In this document: piece after piece, positions 16,075 to 24,645 of the stretch
Numbering within the stretch: position 1 is the first letter of the stretch
How the letters are laid out: every line of letters starts with the position of its first letter
NCBI RefSeq assembly: GCF_014803405.1
Contig: NZ_JACYFG010000006.1
Coordinates: 69,501-133,500 of the forward strand
From: Pelagicoccus enzymogenes
GTDB lineage: Bacteria > Verrucomicrobiota > Verrucomicrobiia > Opitutales > Opitutaceae
Reading direction: 5' to 3'
Length of the DNA stretch: 64,000 nt
Position numbers and translations under genes: made by a program
Notes under the pieces: model-generated
What the model was told of the DNA's origin: nothing
The model's input: the letters and a program-made list of their open reading frames with translations, nothing else
Database searches by the model: none

Positions 16075-18459
16075 ATGCTTCGCGAAAGCAACAGCAACCC
16101 AACTCAGCGCCAAGCCGGACCACGTCAGCCAGACTCATCCCGCATTGCAGGCCACAGCTCACTTTCTGAGGATCGACCATCCGAACAAAGACGGGATGCC
16201 CCTACCCTCGATTGGAATTTCTTCGCAAGGCTCAGCACCCCGGGCGAAAACGCCGCCTACTCGCTGCACAACGGCCATCTTGCCTTCGTCGACTGCGACT
16301 TGAACGCCGACCGCGTTTGGGGCCTCGCCCCCGGTCAAGCCAAGGCCACCACCCTCGCATTGCTCGTCGCGGACGTAGCCGCCCTCAAGGACTGGCTCTT
16401 CAACCTCGACCCCGCCACCTCCTCTCACGAGTTTCGCACGACCCTCGCCGCTCCCGGCTCAACCGGACACAGCCTGGCCCTGAAAGCCTTCCCCCTCTTC
16501 ATCTCCCCGGATCCCGAAAAGACCCGCATCGCCATCAAGGCAGTGCAAACCAACCAGTCCCCCGACAGCGCCAAAGCCTTTCCCGTCAACCTGAACTTGT
16601 CCTCGACACACGACTTCGACGGACAATTCAAGACCGCCTCCCTCTCCTGGGCAGACCTGTTAGGGACCGATATCGAGCAGGTTCGGGAACTCAACCTCAA
16701 GCACATCGTCGTTCCCTCCGACGCCCAACGACTCTCCGACTACCTCGCCGAAGCAAAGGAATGCGATTCTGTCCGTTCCTGCATCGTCCGCCTGCAAGCC
16801 GGTCCCGGTCGCGTCAAATCCGTCCTCCTTTCCGCTCGCCGCAACGCACAGCACAGCAAGCTGCTCATCGAAGCAAAGAACATGACCGTGGAGGGAAACA
16901 ACCCGGCCATGGACCTGCTCAAAACCTCCGTCGAACTCGTGAAGGAATCCGTCCTCCTTCTCATGCGCGCCGGCCCAAGCTTCCGCATCTGTTACGCTAA
17001 CCGAGCTTTCGAGCACATGACCGGCTACCGCTACTCCCGCGTCGCCGGCTCCTCCCTCGCCTGCCTGCACGGCCCCAAGACCAACGCCCGGGCTATCCTC
17101 GACATCGAGGAAAGCCTCCAAGACCAAAGCGAGCACAACGGAAACATCCTCCTGTATCGAAAAAGTGGAGACGCCTTTTGGGCAAACGCCTACCTCACTC
17201 CTCTCCGCGACGAATCCGGCATCGCCAACTACTTTGCCGTGATCCTCGAGGATGCCACCGAAGTGCGGAACGTCTCCGACGAGCTGGCCAAGAAAAACGT
17301 CGAGCTCAAAACGGCCCTCGCCGACCTGAAGGAAACGCAGAAAAACCTCATCCAACAGGAAAGCCTCAGAGCCCTCGGCCAAATGGCCTCGGGCATCGCC
17401 CACGACTTCAACAACCTGCTCGCCCCCATCCTCGGCTTCTCCGAGCTACTGCTCACCGTCCCCAAGACCATGCAGGACAAGGGCAAGCTCACCTCCTATC
17501 TCAAAAAGATCCAAGTCGCCGCCCAAGACGGAGCCGCCGTGGTCAGCCGCTTGCGCGAATTCTACCGCTCCCAAAACAGCCCCGAGGAATTCATCCAAAT
17601 CCTGCCCGACGAATTGCTATGGCAGGTCAAGGAGCTCACTCGCCACCGCTGGAAAAACCAAGCGGAAGCCAAGGGTATCAATATCGACTTTCAAATGAGC
17701 ATGTCCTCCGGCCGCCCCATCATGGGCAACGAACCGGAGCTTCGCCAGGTCTTCACCAACCTCATCATCAACGCCGTAGACGCCATGACCCACGACGGAG
17801 GCATCACCGTCAGCGTTTCCGACGCCGCCGAGAAAGTCCGCATCGTCATCGAGGACAGCGGCTGCGGCATGAACGAGGAAACCCGCCAAAAGTGCCTCGA
17901 GCCATTCTACACCACGAAAGGCAAACTCGGCACCGGCCTAGGACTCTCCATCGTTTTCGGGGTCGTGCAACGCCACCACGGCACCTTCAACATTGAATCC
18001 GAAGAAGGCGTCGGAACGAAAATAATCATGGAATTTCCCGCCGTAAAACGGGAGATCCGCGAAGAGCTCGACCTGCGCGAGAATACTGAAATGAAATCCC
18101 TCCGCATCATGCTCGTGGACGACGAGGAAGTCCTGCTCGAAGTCATCTCCGAACTTCTCGCAAGCGGAGGTCACACCGTCGACGTCTATGGCGACCCCAA
18201 CAGCGCCATCAAAGCTTTCGAGCACAAGGAGTACGACCTGGTAATCACCGACAGGGCCATGCCCCTCATGAGCGGAGACCAGCTCGCCGCCGCCATCAAG
18301 CACGCCGCTCCGCAGACTCCCATCTACATGATCACCGGCTTCGGCGACATGATCAAAGACACTGGCGAAAAGCCCGAGTACATCGACGAAGTGCTGGCCA
18401 AGCCCGTCCCCCTCGACGTGCTCAACCGCAAGCTCGCCGAGATCGCCTCCCGGAAATAG
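16075..18459 (+). CDS. Hybrid PAS sensor histidine kinase with C-terminal receiver
   Basis: A 794-residue protein with no clear membrane segments, so probably cytoplasmic. A divergent PAS-like region (about 45-150) and a second one (180-270) precede a clear PAS domain (about 285-405). That PAS carries GYRYSRVAGSSLACLHGPKT and YRKSGDAFWANAYLTPLRD, wording close to LOV domains but with the cysteine displaced. A coiled-coil linker leads to HisKA with GIAHDFNNLLAPILG and an HATPase_c domain (N box NLIINAVDAM, G boxes DSGCGMNEE and GTGLGLSIVFGVV). A receiver follows (LVDDEEVLLE, phospho-Asp in ITDRAMP). The HDFNN form of the H box is common in PAS-linked kinases. The signal is unknown. Confidence 0.92.
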   Translation: MLRESNSNPTQRQAGPRQPDSSRIAGHSSLSEDRPSEQRRDAPTLDWNFFARLSTPGENAAYSLHNGHLAFVDCDLNADRVWGLAPGQAKATTLALLVADVAALKDWLFNLDPATSSHEFRTTLAAPGSTGHSLALKAFPLFISPDPEKTRIAIKAVQTNQSPDSAKAFPVNLNLSSTHDFDGQFKTASLSWADLLGTDIEQVRELNLKHIVVPSDAQRLSDYLAEAKECDSVRSCIVRLQAGPGRVKSVLLSARRNAQHSKLLIEAKNMTVEGNNPAMDLLKTSVELVKESVLLLMRAGPSFRICYANRAFEHMTGYRYSRVAGSSLACLHGPKTNARAILDIEESLQDQSEHNGNILLYRKSGDAFWANAYLTPLRDESGIANYFAVILEDATEVRNVSDELAKKNVELKTALADLKETQKNLIQQESLRALGQMASGIAHDFNNLLAPILGFSELLLTVPKTMQDKGKLTSYLKKIQVAAQDGAAVVSRLREFYRSQNSPEEFIQILPDELLWQVKELTRHRWKNQAEAKGINIDFQMSMSSGRPIMGNEPELRQVFTNLIINAVDAMTHDGGITVSVSDAAEKVRIVIEDSGCGMNEETRQKCLEPFYTTKGKLGTGLGLSIVFGVVQRHHGTFNIESEEGVGTKIIMEFPAVKREIREELDLRENTEMKSLRIMLVDDEEVLLEVISELLASGGHTVDVYGDPNSAIKAFEHKEYDLVITDRAMPLMSGDQLAAAIKHAAPQTPIYMITGFGDMIKDTGEKPEYIDEVLAKPVPLDVLNRKLAEIASRK

Positions 18460-18478
18460 GCCCCTCCCGCGAAGCCCA

Positions 18479-18500
18479 AACAGTCTAAAAAGAGACTGTT
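18479..18500. other. Short hairpin downstream of the hybrid kinase gene
   Basis: AACAGTCT and AGACTGTT form an 8-bp stem around AAAAAG. No T tract follows, so a strong intrinsic terminator is unlikely; it may stabilise the 3' end of the kinase mRNA. Confidence 0.4.
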
Positions 18501-18609
18501 CCCCACTCGCGATCCCCTCCAGATCCGCAAGACTTGCAGCGCCGCATGCGCTAGAATTCCGCCTTTGCACCTCCTCACGAGCGAGGGCGCCTCACCGAAA
18601 TTCTACCGC

Positions 18610-20385
18610 ATGAAACACGCGACCCTACCCCTGCTTCTCGCATTAACCTGCTTCGGGCAAACCCACGCCCAAGACATCAGCCACCGCAAGGCTGAGCTGA
18701 CCGTACAGATACAGTCTCCGTCAGGCGCGCCGCTGGAGGGCGCGACCGTCGAGATCGAGATGCTCAACCATGCGTTCCGCTTCGGCTGCGCCGTCGAGCA
18801 CCACATCATCAACCCAAGCTCCAATAGCTACGACGCCTTCACGGTCGAGGCGCTGCAAAAGTACTTCAATTCCACCACCTACGGAAACATCATGAAGTGG
18901 ACCTACTACGAGGCCCGCAGCGAGGAGCAAAACCAAGCCATCGCCGCGCTCCCCCAGTCCTTCAAGGCCTTCGATGGTCCAGACTCTTTGAGGCTCCGCG
19001 GACACGTCACCGTCTGGGGATCGAGCTACCAAGTCCCAACCCGAGTCAGAAACTCGAACGACGGGACCTACATCCAACAACAAATCCTCGACCACGTCCA
19101 AGCCTACCACAGCACCTTCAAAGATTCCGGCATCGACTCCTACGATCTGTACAACGAGCACTTCGCGGTCCCAGAGCTCTTGGTCGACAAAATCGCCGAC
19201 CCTAGCGACATGTCAGCCCAGGCGACAATCGTCGCAAGCTGGTTCAACAAGGCCAAGGAAACCGATCCCAACGCCGTCCTCTACATCAACGACTTCAATA
19301 TCCTCAACGACTGGAACGGCAACGACAGCCGCGTTCACGCCTACAAAGCGTTCGTCGACGCGGTGCGCGACGCCGGAGGCCAAATCGACGGCATCGGCCT
19401 GCAAGCCCACATGGACCGGCCCACGACCAGCAAAGCCGACGTCACCCGTCGCCTCGACATCCTCGCCGCCCCCATGCCCCCAACCGCGAACTACCCCGAC
19501 GGACTGCCTGGACTGCGTCTCGAGATAACCGAGCTCGACATGTCCATCCGCAACCGGTTTTTCAACAACACTTGGGGCTGGCCAAACCCCACCACGGAAG
19601 ACGAAGTCGCGGTCACTCGCGCCGTTCTCGAGGGAGCCTTCGAACACCCATCGGTAGACGGCATCACCATCTGGGGACTCGACGACTTTTCGCACTGGCG
19701 GGGAAACGCGATCCTTTACGACAACCTCCAAGACGAAGAATCCGGCACTAGCCGCACCAAGGCAGATCCCGTCCTCAAGGAGACTGGCCAGCTTTGGATC
19801 GATAAAGTCAAAGGCGAGTGGTGGGAAGACCACAGCGGAACCTCGTCCCCAAACGGCGAATACGTAGCCAATACCTTCAAAGGGACCCACCGCGTCACCG
19901 TCACCTTCAACGGCGAGAGCAAACAGCAAATCGTTTCCCTCTCCAGCCCTGAAGACATCACTTTCAACTTCGCCGCCACTGCCGACGACGCCACGAGCTA
20001 CGAGCAATGGGCAGGCTTCATCGACTGGCAAGGAGCCGACTCCGCCCGCGACGCAGACCCCGACGGCGACGGAAACTCGAATCTCAAGGAGTACTTTTTC
20101 GGACAAGACCCTCTCGTGCTGCAAACGACAGATCCCCGCTCCTACCTCTCTTCGGACCAGTCCAACGGGCAATCACTCGACTTCTTCGCAAGAGCGGCGA
20201 TCCAAAGCATAGGCGTGGAAGTCCTCTACTCCACCGACCTTGCGTCATGGACTCGGATACAAGACCTAGCATGGTTCGGCGATCCTCCCGAGCTGGAGAC
20301 GGTTACCATAGGCGGCACCACCGTCTACAGGCTCAACATAGGGAAGAACACAGGTTTCTTCAGACTCGAGTTTTCCGAAAAGTAA
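18610..20385 (+). CDS. Secreted GH10 endo-1,4-beta-xylanase
   Basis: A 591-residue protein with a Sec signal peptide (about residues 1-20, ending in THAQ). A short beta domain that often precedes GH10 in these phyla (GAPLEGATVEIEML, then AFRFGCAV) comes first. The GH10 barrel follows to about residue 385: GNIMKWTYYE near the start, the acid/base Glu in YDLYNEHF, the nucleophile Glu in LEITELDMS, and WGLDDFSHW near the end. The C-terminal 150 residues hold DADPDGDGN, a calcium-binding thrombospondin-3-like motif, and a beta domain. It hydrolyses xylan outside the cytoplasm and could use the type II system (inference). The ATG giving MKHATLPLLLAL is preferred over one 45 bases upstream because it starts the signal peptide. 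Confidence 0.92.
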   Translation: MKHATLPLLLALTCFGQTHAQDISHRKAELTVQIQSPSGAPLEGATVEIEMLNHAFRFGCAVEHHIINPSSNSYDAFTVEALQKYFNSTTYGNIMKWTYYEARSEEQNQAIAALPQSFKAFDGPDSLRLRGHVTVWGSSYQVPTRVRNSNDGTYIQQQILDHVQAYHSTFKDSGIDSYDLYNEHFAVPELLVDKIADPSDMSAQATIVASWFNKAKETDPNAVLYINDFNILNDWNGNDSRVHAYKAFVDAVRDAGGQIDGIGLQAHMDRPTTSKADVTRRLDILAAPMPPTANYPDGLPGLRLEITELDMSIRNRFFNNTWGWPNPTTEDEVAVTRAVLEGAFEHPSVDGITIWGLDDFSHWRGNAILYDNLQDEESGTSRTKADPVLKETGQLWIDKVKGEWWEDHSGTSSPNGEYVANTFKGTHRVTVTFNGESKQQIVSLSSPEDITFNFAATADDATSYEQWAGFIDWQGADSARDADPDGDGNSNLKEYFFGQDPLVLQTTDPRSYLSSDQSNGQSLDFFARAAIQSIGVEVLYSTDLASWTRIQDLAWFGDPPELETVTIGGTTVYRLNIGKNTGFFRLEFSEK

Positions 20386-20438
20386 GGAGGCCAACGATTG
20401 TCAAAGGCGGCGTTCCCCTCCTCCAACGCGGCGACGGC

Positions 20439-21359
20439 CTACAAGAAGTAACCTTGTTGCTTTTCGCTGATCGGAAGGCCGGCCTTGTCCATGACCTTCA
20501 ACCAGTCCTCCCACGCGCTGCGCTTGTCCCGTTTCGTGTCGTTGCGAAGCAAATACGAGGGATGGTAAGTCGGCATCACCGGCACACCTTCGAAGCTCTG
20601 CCACTGCCCCTTCAGCTCGCGCAAGGAACGAAACGAGTTAGCTCCCAGCAGCCCCTTGGCCGCCGTCGCCCCTAGAGCCACGATCAGCTTCGGTTTGACG
20701 ACTTCCAGCTGGGCCTTCAGGTAAGGCAGGCAAAAGTTCATTTCCTCGACCGTCGGCGGACGGTTCCCGGTCGGAGTGGGCATCTCTGGGCGCCAGTTCA
20801 TGATGTTGCCGATATACACCTCCTCGCGCTTGAGCCCCATGGCCGCGATCATCTTGTCGAGGAGTTGGCCCGCCTTGCCCACAAAGGGCTCGCCCTGGAT
20901 TTCCTCGTCCGCCCCCGGGGCCTCGCCACAGAAGAAGATCTCCGCGTCTAGGTTCCCGACGCCAAAAACAACCTTCTTCCCAGGCTTCACACGCTGGTTG
21001 CACGTCGGGCAATTCAGTACCTTGTCGCGCAAAAACTCCCAGCGCTCCCGCTTATCGCCATTGGGCAAAAGGATACGCGGCGGACGCGGCAGCTTCGCCC
21101 CGTAGGTTTGCTTGGCAGCCGCCTTCTTCGTTTCCGACTTGGTTTCGAGCAGCACTTTGTCGAAGTCCTTCACGCTGGCAGAGCGGACCCGGTCCGGAAT
21201 GGAATCCAAGACCGCAGCTCGCGTGTTCGCGTCAACCGAAGCCACCTTGGAGAATTTCTTGAGCGACTGTATCGCTGCTTCGGACACGCTGACTCGCGTC
21301 ACGCCCGCTTTGCGCAGGCGCTTCAATTCATCTACCAATGCTTCGACTTCCGCTTTCAT
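20439..21359 (-). CDS. Uracil-DNA glycosylase, family 4-like
   Basis: A 306-residue DNA repair enzyme. The first 100 residues are a helical, basic extension of unknown role. The catalytic domain has CGEAPGADEEIQGEPFVGKAG (residues about 150-170), VYIGNIMNWRP, GNRPPTVEEMNFC, LIVALGATAAKGLL and the C-terminal MPTYHPSYLLRN. These match family 4 enzymes that excise uracil from deaminated cytosine. The iron-sulphur cysteines are partly present (CPTC and FC), but the usual Cys before Arg-Pro is Trp (NWRP). The gene overlaps ribE by ATGA on the same strand. Confidence 0.9.
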   Translation of the reverse strand: MKAEVEALVDELKRLRKAGVTRVSVSEAAIQSLKKFSKVASVDANTRAAVLDSIPDRVRSASVKDFDKVLLETKSETKKAAAKQTYGAKLPRPPRILLPNGDKRERWEFLRDKVLNCPTCNQRVKPGKKVVFGVGNLDAEIFFCGEAPGADEEIQGEPFVGKAGQLLDKMIAAMGLKREEVYIGNIMNWRPEMPTPTGNRPPTVEEMNFCLPYLKAQLEVVKPKLIVALGATAAKGLLGANSFRSLRELKGQWQSFEGVPVMPTYHPSYLLRNDTKRDKRSAWEDWLKVMDKAGLPISEKQQGYFL

Positions 21360-21952
21360 CCGTCTCTCTGCGACACGATCTTTTCCGTGTACTTGGCAAT
21401 CAAATCAAATTCCAGGTTCACCGCGTCTCCCTCAGCTCTTTCGCCAATAGTGGTCACCTCCAAGGTGTGCGGAATCAGCCAAATCGTCACCACCCGGCCT
21501 TCTACCTTGGCCACGGTCAAAGACATGCCATCGATCGCGATGCAGCCCTTGTAAACGAGGTACTTCTCGAATCCAGCCGGCGCCTCTATCTCTAGAATGA
21601 CATCCTTGCCCTCCGGACGAAGCGTCTTGATTACGCCCGTTCCATCCACATGGCCCGTCACGAAATGACCGCCTACCCGGCCGTCAAAACGCAGACTGCG
21701 CTCCAAATTCACGGACGAGCCTACCGCGATGTCGCGCAGGTTCGTCAAACGACGCGTCTCTTCTAGCACATCGAAGCTCAAAACGCCCTCGCCAATTTCC
21801 ACCACCGTGAGACAACACCCGTTCACCGCAATGCTGTCGCCAAGCGAAACACCTGAGGCAACCACCTCGACCGCAATGCGATAACGCCATGAGCCCGCTT
21901 GCTCCTCGCAAGCCAAAACCTTGCCCTTTTCCTCTACGATTCCGGTAAACAT
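21356..21952 (-). CDS. ribE: Riboflavin synthase, alpha chain
   Basis: A 198-residue protein starting MFTGIVEEKGKV, the signature of riboflavin synthase. It has the two lumazine-binding repeats (1-95 and 96-190), each with a VNGCCLTV / IDGMSLTV block and a GGHFVTGHVDGTG motif in repeat 2. It dismutates two 6,7-dimethyl-8-ribityllumazine molecules to riboflavin. Length is normal (about 200). It is followed by the uracil-DNA glycosylase, with which it is translationally coupled. No FMN riboswitch-like structure is evident in the 164-bp upstream region, which holds a repeat array instead. Confidence 0.96.
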   Translation of the reverse strand: MFTGIVEEKGKVLACEEQAGSWRYRIAVEVVASGVSLGDSIAVNGCCLTVVEIGEGVLSFDVLEETRRLTNLRDIAVGSSVNLERSLRFDGRVGGHFVTGHVDGTGVIKTLRPEGKDVILEIEAPAGFEKYLVYKGCIAIDGMSLTVAKVEGRVVTIWLIPHTLEVTTIGERAEGDAVNLEFDLIAKYTEKIVSQRDG

Positions 21953-22037
21953 AAAAACCTCGCCACCATGCCAATCCCTACTGCTCTGTCCAAGCTCAAT
22001 CAGAGCAAATCGTCTCCCTGTTCCCTAAGGCCAAATA

Positions 22038-22113
22038 TAAACCTAAATAAGTTTACATCTCAACTATAAACCTTTTTAGGTTTACTTTTCTTAAATAAAC
22101 CTTTTTAGGTTTA
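22038..22113. promoter_or_regulatory. Array of three 18-nt inverted repeats with 29-bp period, candidate operators
   Basis: Three 18-nt units of form TAAAC-N8-GTTTA lie at 22038-22055, 22067-22084 and 22096-22113. The second and third are identical (TAAACCTTTTTAGGTTTA, 7-bp arms); the first keeps the outer arms with a different centre (CTAAATAA). Start-to-start distance is exactly 29 bp both times, and the last unit ends 3 bp before the satD-like ATG, covering where a ribosome-binding site would be. The array also lies upstream of ribE on the other strand. It looks like a cooperative operator for a dimeric regulator, perhaps autoregulation by the SatD-like protein. Confidence 0.75.
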
Positions 22114-22116
22114 TCC

Positions 22117-22761
22117 ATGATTTCCGTCCTTACAGGCGACATCGTCGGATCCCGCGAGCTTTCTTCCGAAAAGCGGACCGATCTAGACGGCAAGCTGAAA
22201 GGAGCGGCCCAGCACTCAGGTCTCGGCGACAGCCTCGAGGTATTTAGGGGAGACAGCTGGCAATGCCTCTGCACGCCGCACCACTCCGCCATCGAGCGAG
22301 CCCTCCACTTCCGAGCCTTCCTTTTGGGCAAATACGAGATCGACACCCGAATCAGCATCGGGATCGGAGCCGTAGAGAGCCTGCACCGAGAAAAGGTCTC
22401 CCTCTCCCAGGGCGAAGCCTTCGAGCTATCCGGCCTCGGCTTGTCCAGCCTCCCCGATCACCGCCGCCTAGAAATCAGCCTCAGCGAGACGCTCGAGCCC
22501 TCCAGTCTCCCCTTCCTGAACGCAGCTTGCGCTTTGCTCGACGGAATCACCAGCGAATGGACCGCTCGCCAATCGCTCGCCGTGGCCCTCGCCTTAACGG
22601 ACGACAACCAATACGAGCTGGCCAAGCGCTTCGATCCCCCCATTTCCGCCCAAGCCTTCGGCAAGCACCTTGCCAAGGCTCAATGGAAACTTTTAAAACA
22701 TGCCCTCGAATCCATCCAACGCGGCCTTAGCCTGATCCTTCCACCCGAATCCGAAAAGTGA
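22117..22761 (+). CDS. SatD-family protein
   Basis: A 214-residue protein opening MISVLTGDIVGSRELS, which matches the SatD family (TGDIVgSR motif). A central nucleotidyl-cyclase-like ferredoxin pattern follows (FRGDSWQCLC, then RISIGIGAVESL; about 45-105), and a C-terminal helix-turn-helix-like segment (NQYELAKRF...SAQAFGKHLAKA, about 165-195). SatD was named from a streptococcal acid-tolerance locus; its biochemical role is unclear. A GGDEF/cyclase-like fold plus HTH suggests a ligand-responsive regulator (inference). It is followed by a DUF3307 membrane gene, a recurrent pairing, and preceded by a three-repeat array. Confidence 0.75.
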   Translation: MISVLTGDIVGSRELSSEKRTDLDGKLKGAAQHSGLGDSLEVFRGDSWQCLCTPHHSAIERALHFRAFLLGKYEIDTRISIGIGAVESLHREKVSLSQGEAFELSGLGLSSLPDHRRLEISLSETLEPSSLPFLNAACALLDGITSEWTARQSLAVALALTDDNQYELAKRFDPPISAQAFGKHLAKAQWKLLKHALESIQRGLSLILPPESEK

Positions 22762-22794
22762 GCTTCCAGCCGCTTTTCAATCTCCGCCCTACTC

Positions 22795-23529
22795 ATGCCC
22801 TCCTTCGACCTCGCCCTCTTCGTCCCCCTGCTCGCCGCCCACCTGATCTCCGACTTCGCCCTGCAGACCAACTCCATGGTCCGCAGCAAAGACCGCCCGC
22901 TCCCTTTTCTGCTCCACATTCTCATCACCGGCGCCTGTGCCTACCTGCTGCTCGGCGACTTCTCCGAATGGCGCATTCCACTGCTCGTGGTCGCCACCCA
23001 CGGACTTATCGACCTCGTAAAGATACGTCTCACCGGTCGACTCATCGACGACTTGCCAGCCTTCATCGCCGACCAAAGCGCCCACCTCGCCGTCATCTTC
23101 GCCATCAGCGCCATCGACTGGTCCCGCATCGGACTCTTCGAACCTTGGTGGCTGGAGCAAAACCCGGTCTCCTACCTGCAAACGCTGGCCGTCCTTTCCG
23201 GACTTATCGCCAATACGCTCGCAGCCGGACACTTCATCGCCAAAGCCCTGCCAAGAATGCTCTCAACCGATCCGCAGCAACTCCACCAGGACAGCGGGCT
23301 CAACGGAGCAGGTCGCTACATTGGCCACCTTGAGCGCATCCTCCTCCTTATCTTCGTCTACAGCGGCCAACTCTCAGCCGCGGGACTGCTCATCGCAGCG
23401 AAATCCGTTCTCCGCTTCCAAAAGGCCAACGAAAGCCGCCGCGAAACCGAATACATCCTCGTTGGCACCCTGCTCAGCTTTACCGTCGGAATCGTGCTCG
23501 CCTTCGCCACCAAGCAACTGATGCAGTGA
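22795..23529 (+). CDS. DUF3307 membrane protein
   Basis: A 244-residue polytopic protein with about six membrane segments. Family features include AAHLISDFALQTNSMVRSK at the N-terminus and THGLIDLVKIRL near residue 75, with conserved Asp and His in membrane helices and DQSAHL near residue 99. Function of the family is unknown; the conserved His/Asp within membranes hints at metal binding or enzymatic activity. It starts 33 bp after the satD-like stop and probably shares its promoter and the repeat array. Confidence 0.82.
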   Translation: MPSFDLALFVPLLAAHLISDFALQTNSMVRSKDRPLPFLLHILITGACAYLLLGDFSEWRIPLLVVATHGLIDLVKIRLTGRLIDDLPAFIADQSAHLAVIFAISAIDWSRIGLFEPWWLEQNPVSYLQTLAVLSGLIANTLAAGHFIAKALPRMLSTDPQQLHQDSGLNGAGRYIGHLERILLLIFVYSGQLSAAGLLIAAKSVLRFQKANESRRETEYILVGTLLSFTVGIVLAFATKQLMQ

Positions 23530-23583
23530 GGTCGCATCCCTAGGCGGGACGGCCACTTTGCGGGCGTCATTCTCCGCATCGCC

Positions 23584-24450
23584 CTAGCGTTCCAGAAACA
23601 AGCGGAACAACGCCTGGGTGCCCTCATCTCCCGAGCCAGACGCGACCAACTGCTCGTACAAGCGCTTCGCCATCGCCAAGCCCGGCAATTCGAGCTGCAT
23701 CTCTTCCGCCGACTCGAGAGCGATTTTCATGTCCTTGACGAAATGCTTCACGTAAAACCCGGGGGCATAGTCGCCCTTCAGTGCGCGCGGAACGAGATTG
23801 CTCATGCTCCAACTGCCCGCCGCGCCCGCCGCGATGCTTTGCAAAACCGTTTCCGCGTCGAGCCCGGCCTTCTGGGCATAGGCCAGCGACTCGCCGATAG
23901 CCACCATTCCACCCGCGATCGCAATCTGGTTGCACATCTTCGTATGCTGCCCCGCGCCTGCCTCGCCTTGGTAAACGATATTCTTGCCCATCGCCTCCAA
24001 CAGCGGCAAAGCCCGCTCGAAATCGACGCGAGCGCCGCCCACCATGATAGACAGACGCGCTTCGCGAGCTCCTAAATCTCCGCCCGACACCGGCGCATCC
24101 AAAACGCCAATACCACGACGCGATGCCACTTCTTCAATGCTTCGGGCAAGCGAGGGACTTGAGGTTGTCATGTCAATCGCCAGCCCTCCTGGACGCAATG
24201 CAGATAGGATACCACGCTCGCCAAGGTAAACCGATTCCACATCGCTCGGATAACCAAGGATCGTAACTACCACGTCCGCCTCCTCAGCCGCCTCGTAGGG
24301 AGAATCCTTCCAAACGGCCCCCGCTTCCACCAGCCCATCCGCCTTGGAGCGTGTTCGGTTGTATACACTAACTGGATACCCTTTATCGAGCAAATGCCCA
24401 GCCATGCTCGCTCCCATCACTCCCGTACCGATAAACGCGATCTTTTGCAT
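23584..24450 (-). CDS. 3-hydroxyisobutyrate dehydrogenase-family oxidoreductase
   Basis: A 288-residue beta-hydroxyacid dehydrogenase. The Rossmann motif GTGVMGASMAGHLLDKG is at residues 7-23, the substrate motif DAPVSGGDLGAREA near 116-129, and the catalytic Lys in GAGQHTKMCNQI near residue 170. Such enzymes reduce or oxidise small hydroxyacids (3-hydroxyisobutyrate, tartronate semialdehyde, succinic semialdehyde) with NAD(P). The exact substrate cannot be told from the sequence. The ATG giving MQKIAFIGTG is chosen because it directly precedes the dinucleotide fold; upstream codons lack similarity. Confidence 0.9.
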   Translation of the reverse strand: MQKIAFIGTGVMGASMAGHLLDKGYPVSVYNRTRSKADGLVEAGAVWKDSPYEAAEEADVVVTILGYPSDVESVYLGERGILSALRPGGLAIDMTTSSPSLARSIEEVASRRGIGVLDAPVSGGDLGAREARLSIMVGGARVDFERALPLLEAMGKNIVYQGEAGAGQHTKMCNQIAIAGGMVAIGESLAYAQKAGLDAETVLQSIAAGAAGSWSMSNLVPRALKGDYAPGFYVKHFVKDMKIALESAEEMQLELPGLAMAKRLYEQLVASGSGDEGTQALFRLFLER

Positions 24451-24582
24451 ACACCTAGCTCTAGTAGCTCTGTCGATATCCGCAAGAACAGGATTCGCAA
24501 CGTCGCGCCGCGCTTGAGCCGGCGTCCGCAATGCAAGATCCATCCTCTTCGGGCTAGCGAAAACTTTCGCAAATCCAAGCAA

Positions 24583-24614
24583 CAAAAAAGCCGGCTCCCT
24601 CTCAGGAACCGGCT
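24583..24614 (-). terminator. Rho-independent terminator of the aldolase gene
   Basis: On the minus strand AGCCGG pairs with CCGGCT, with further weaker pairing inside, and is followed by TTTTTT. It lies 31 bp after the aldolase stop codon. Confidence 0.85.
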
Positions 24615-24645
24615 CTCAAAATGGTATCTAAACAGTAACTACAAC

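Noticed and set aside
19213-20172. 319-codon minus-strand frame opposite the xylanase
   Set aside because: Shadow of a gene with intact GH10 catalytic motifs.
22038-22113. Regularly spaced repeats as a CRISPR array
   Set aside because: Repeats are 18 nt with 11-nt gaps, only three units, and no cas genes are present; an operator array fits better.
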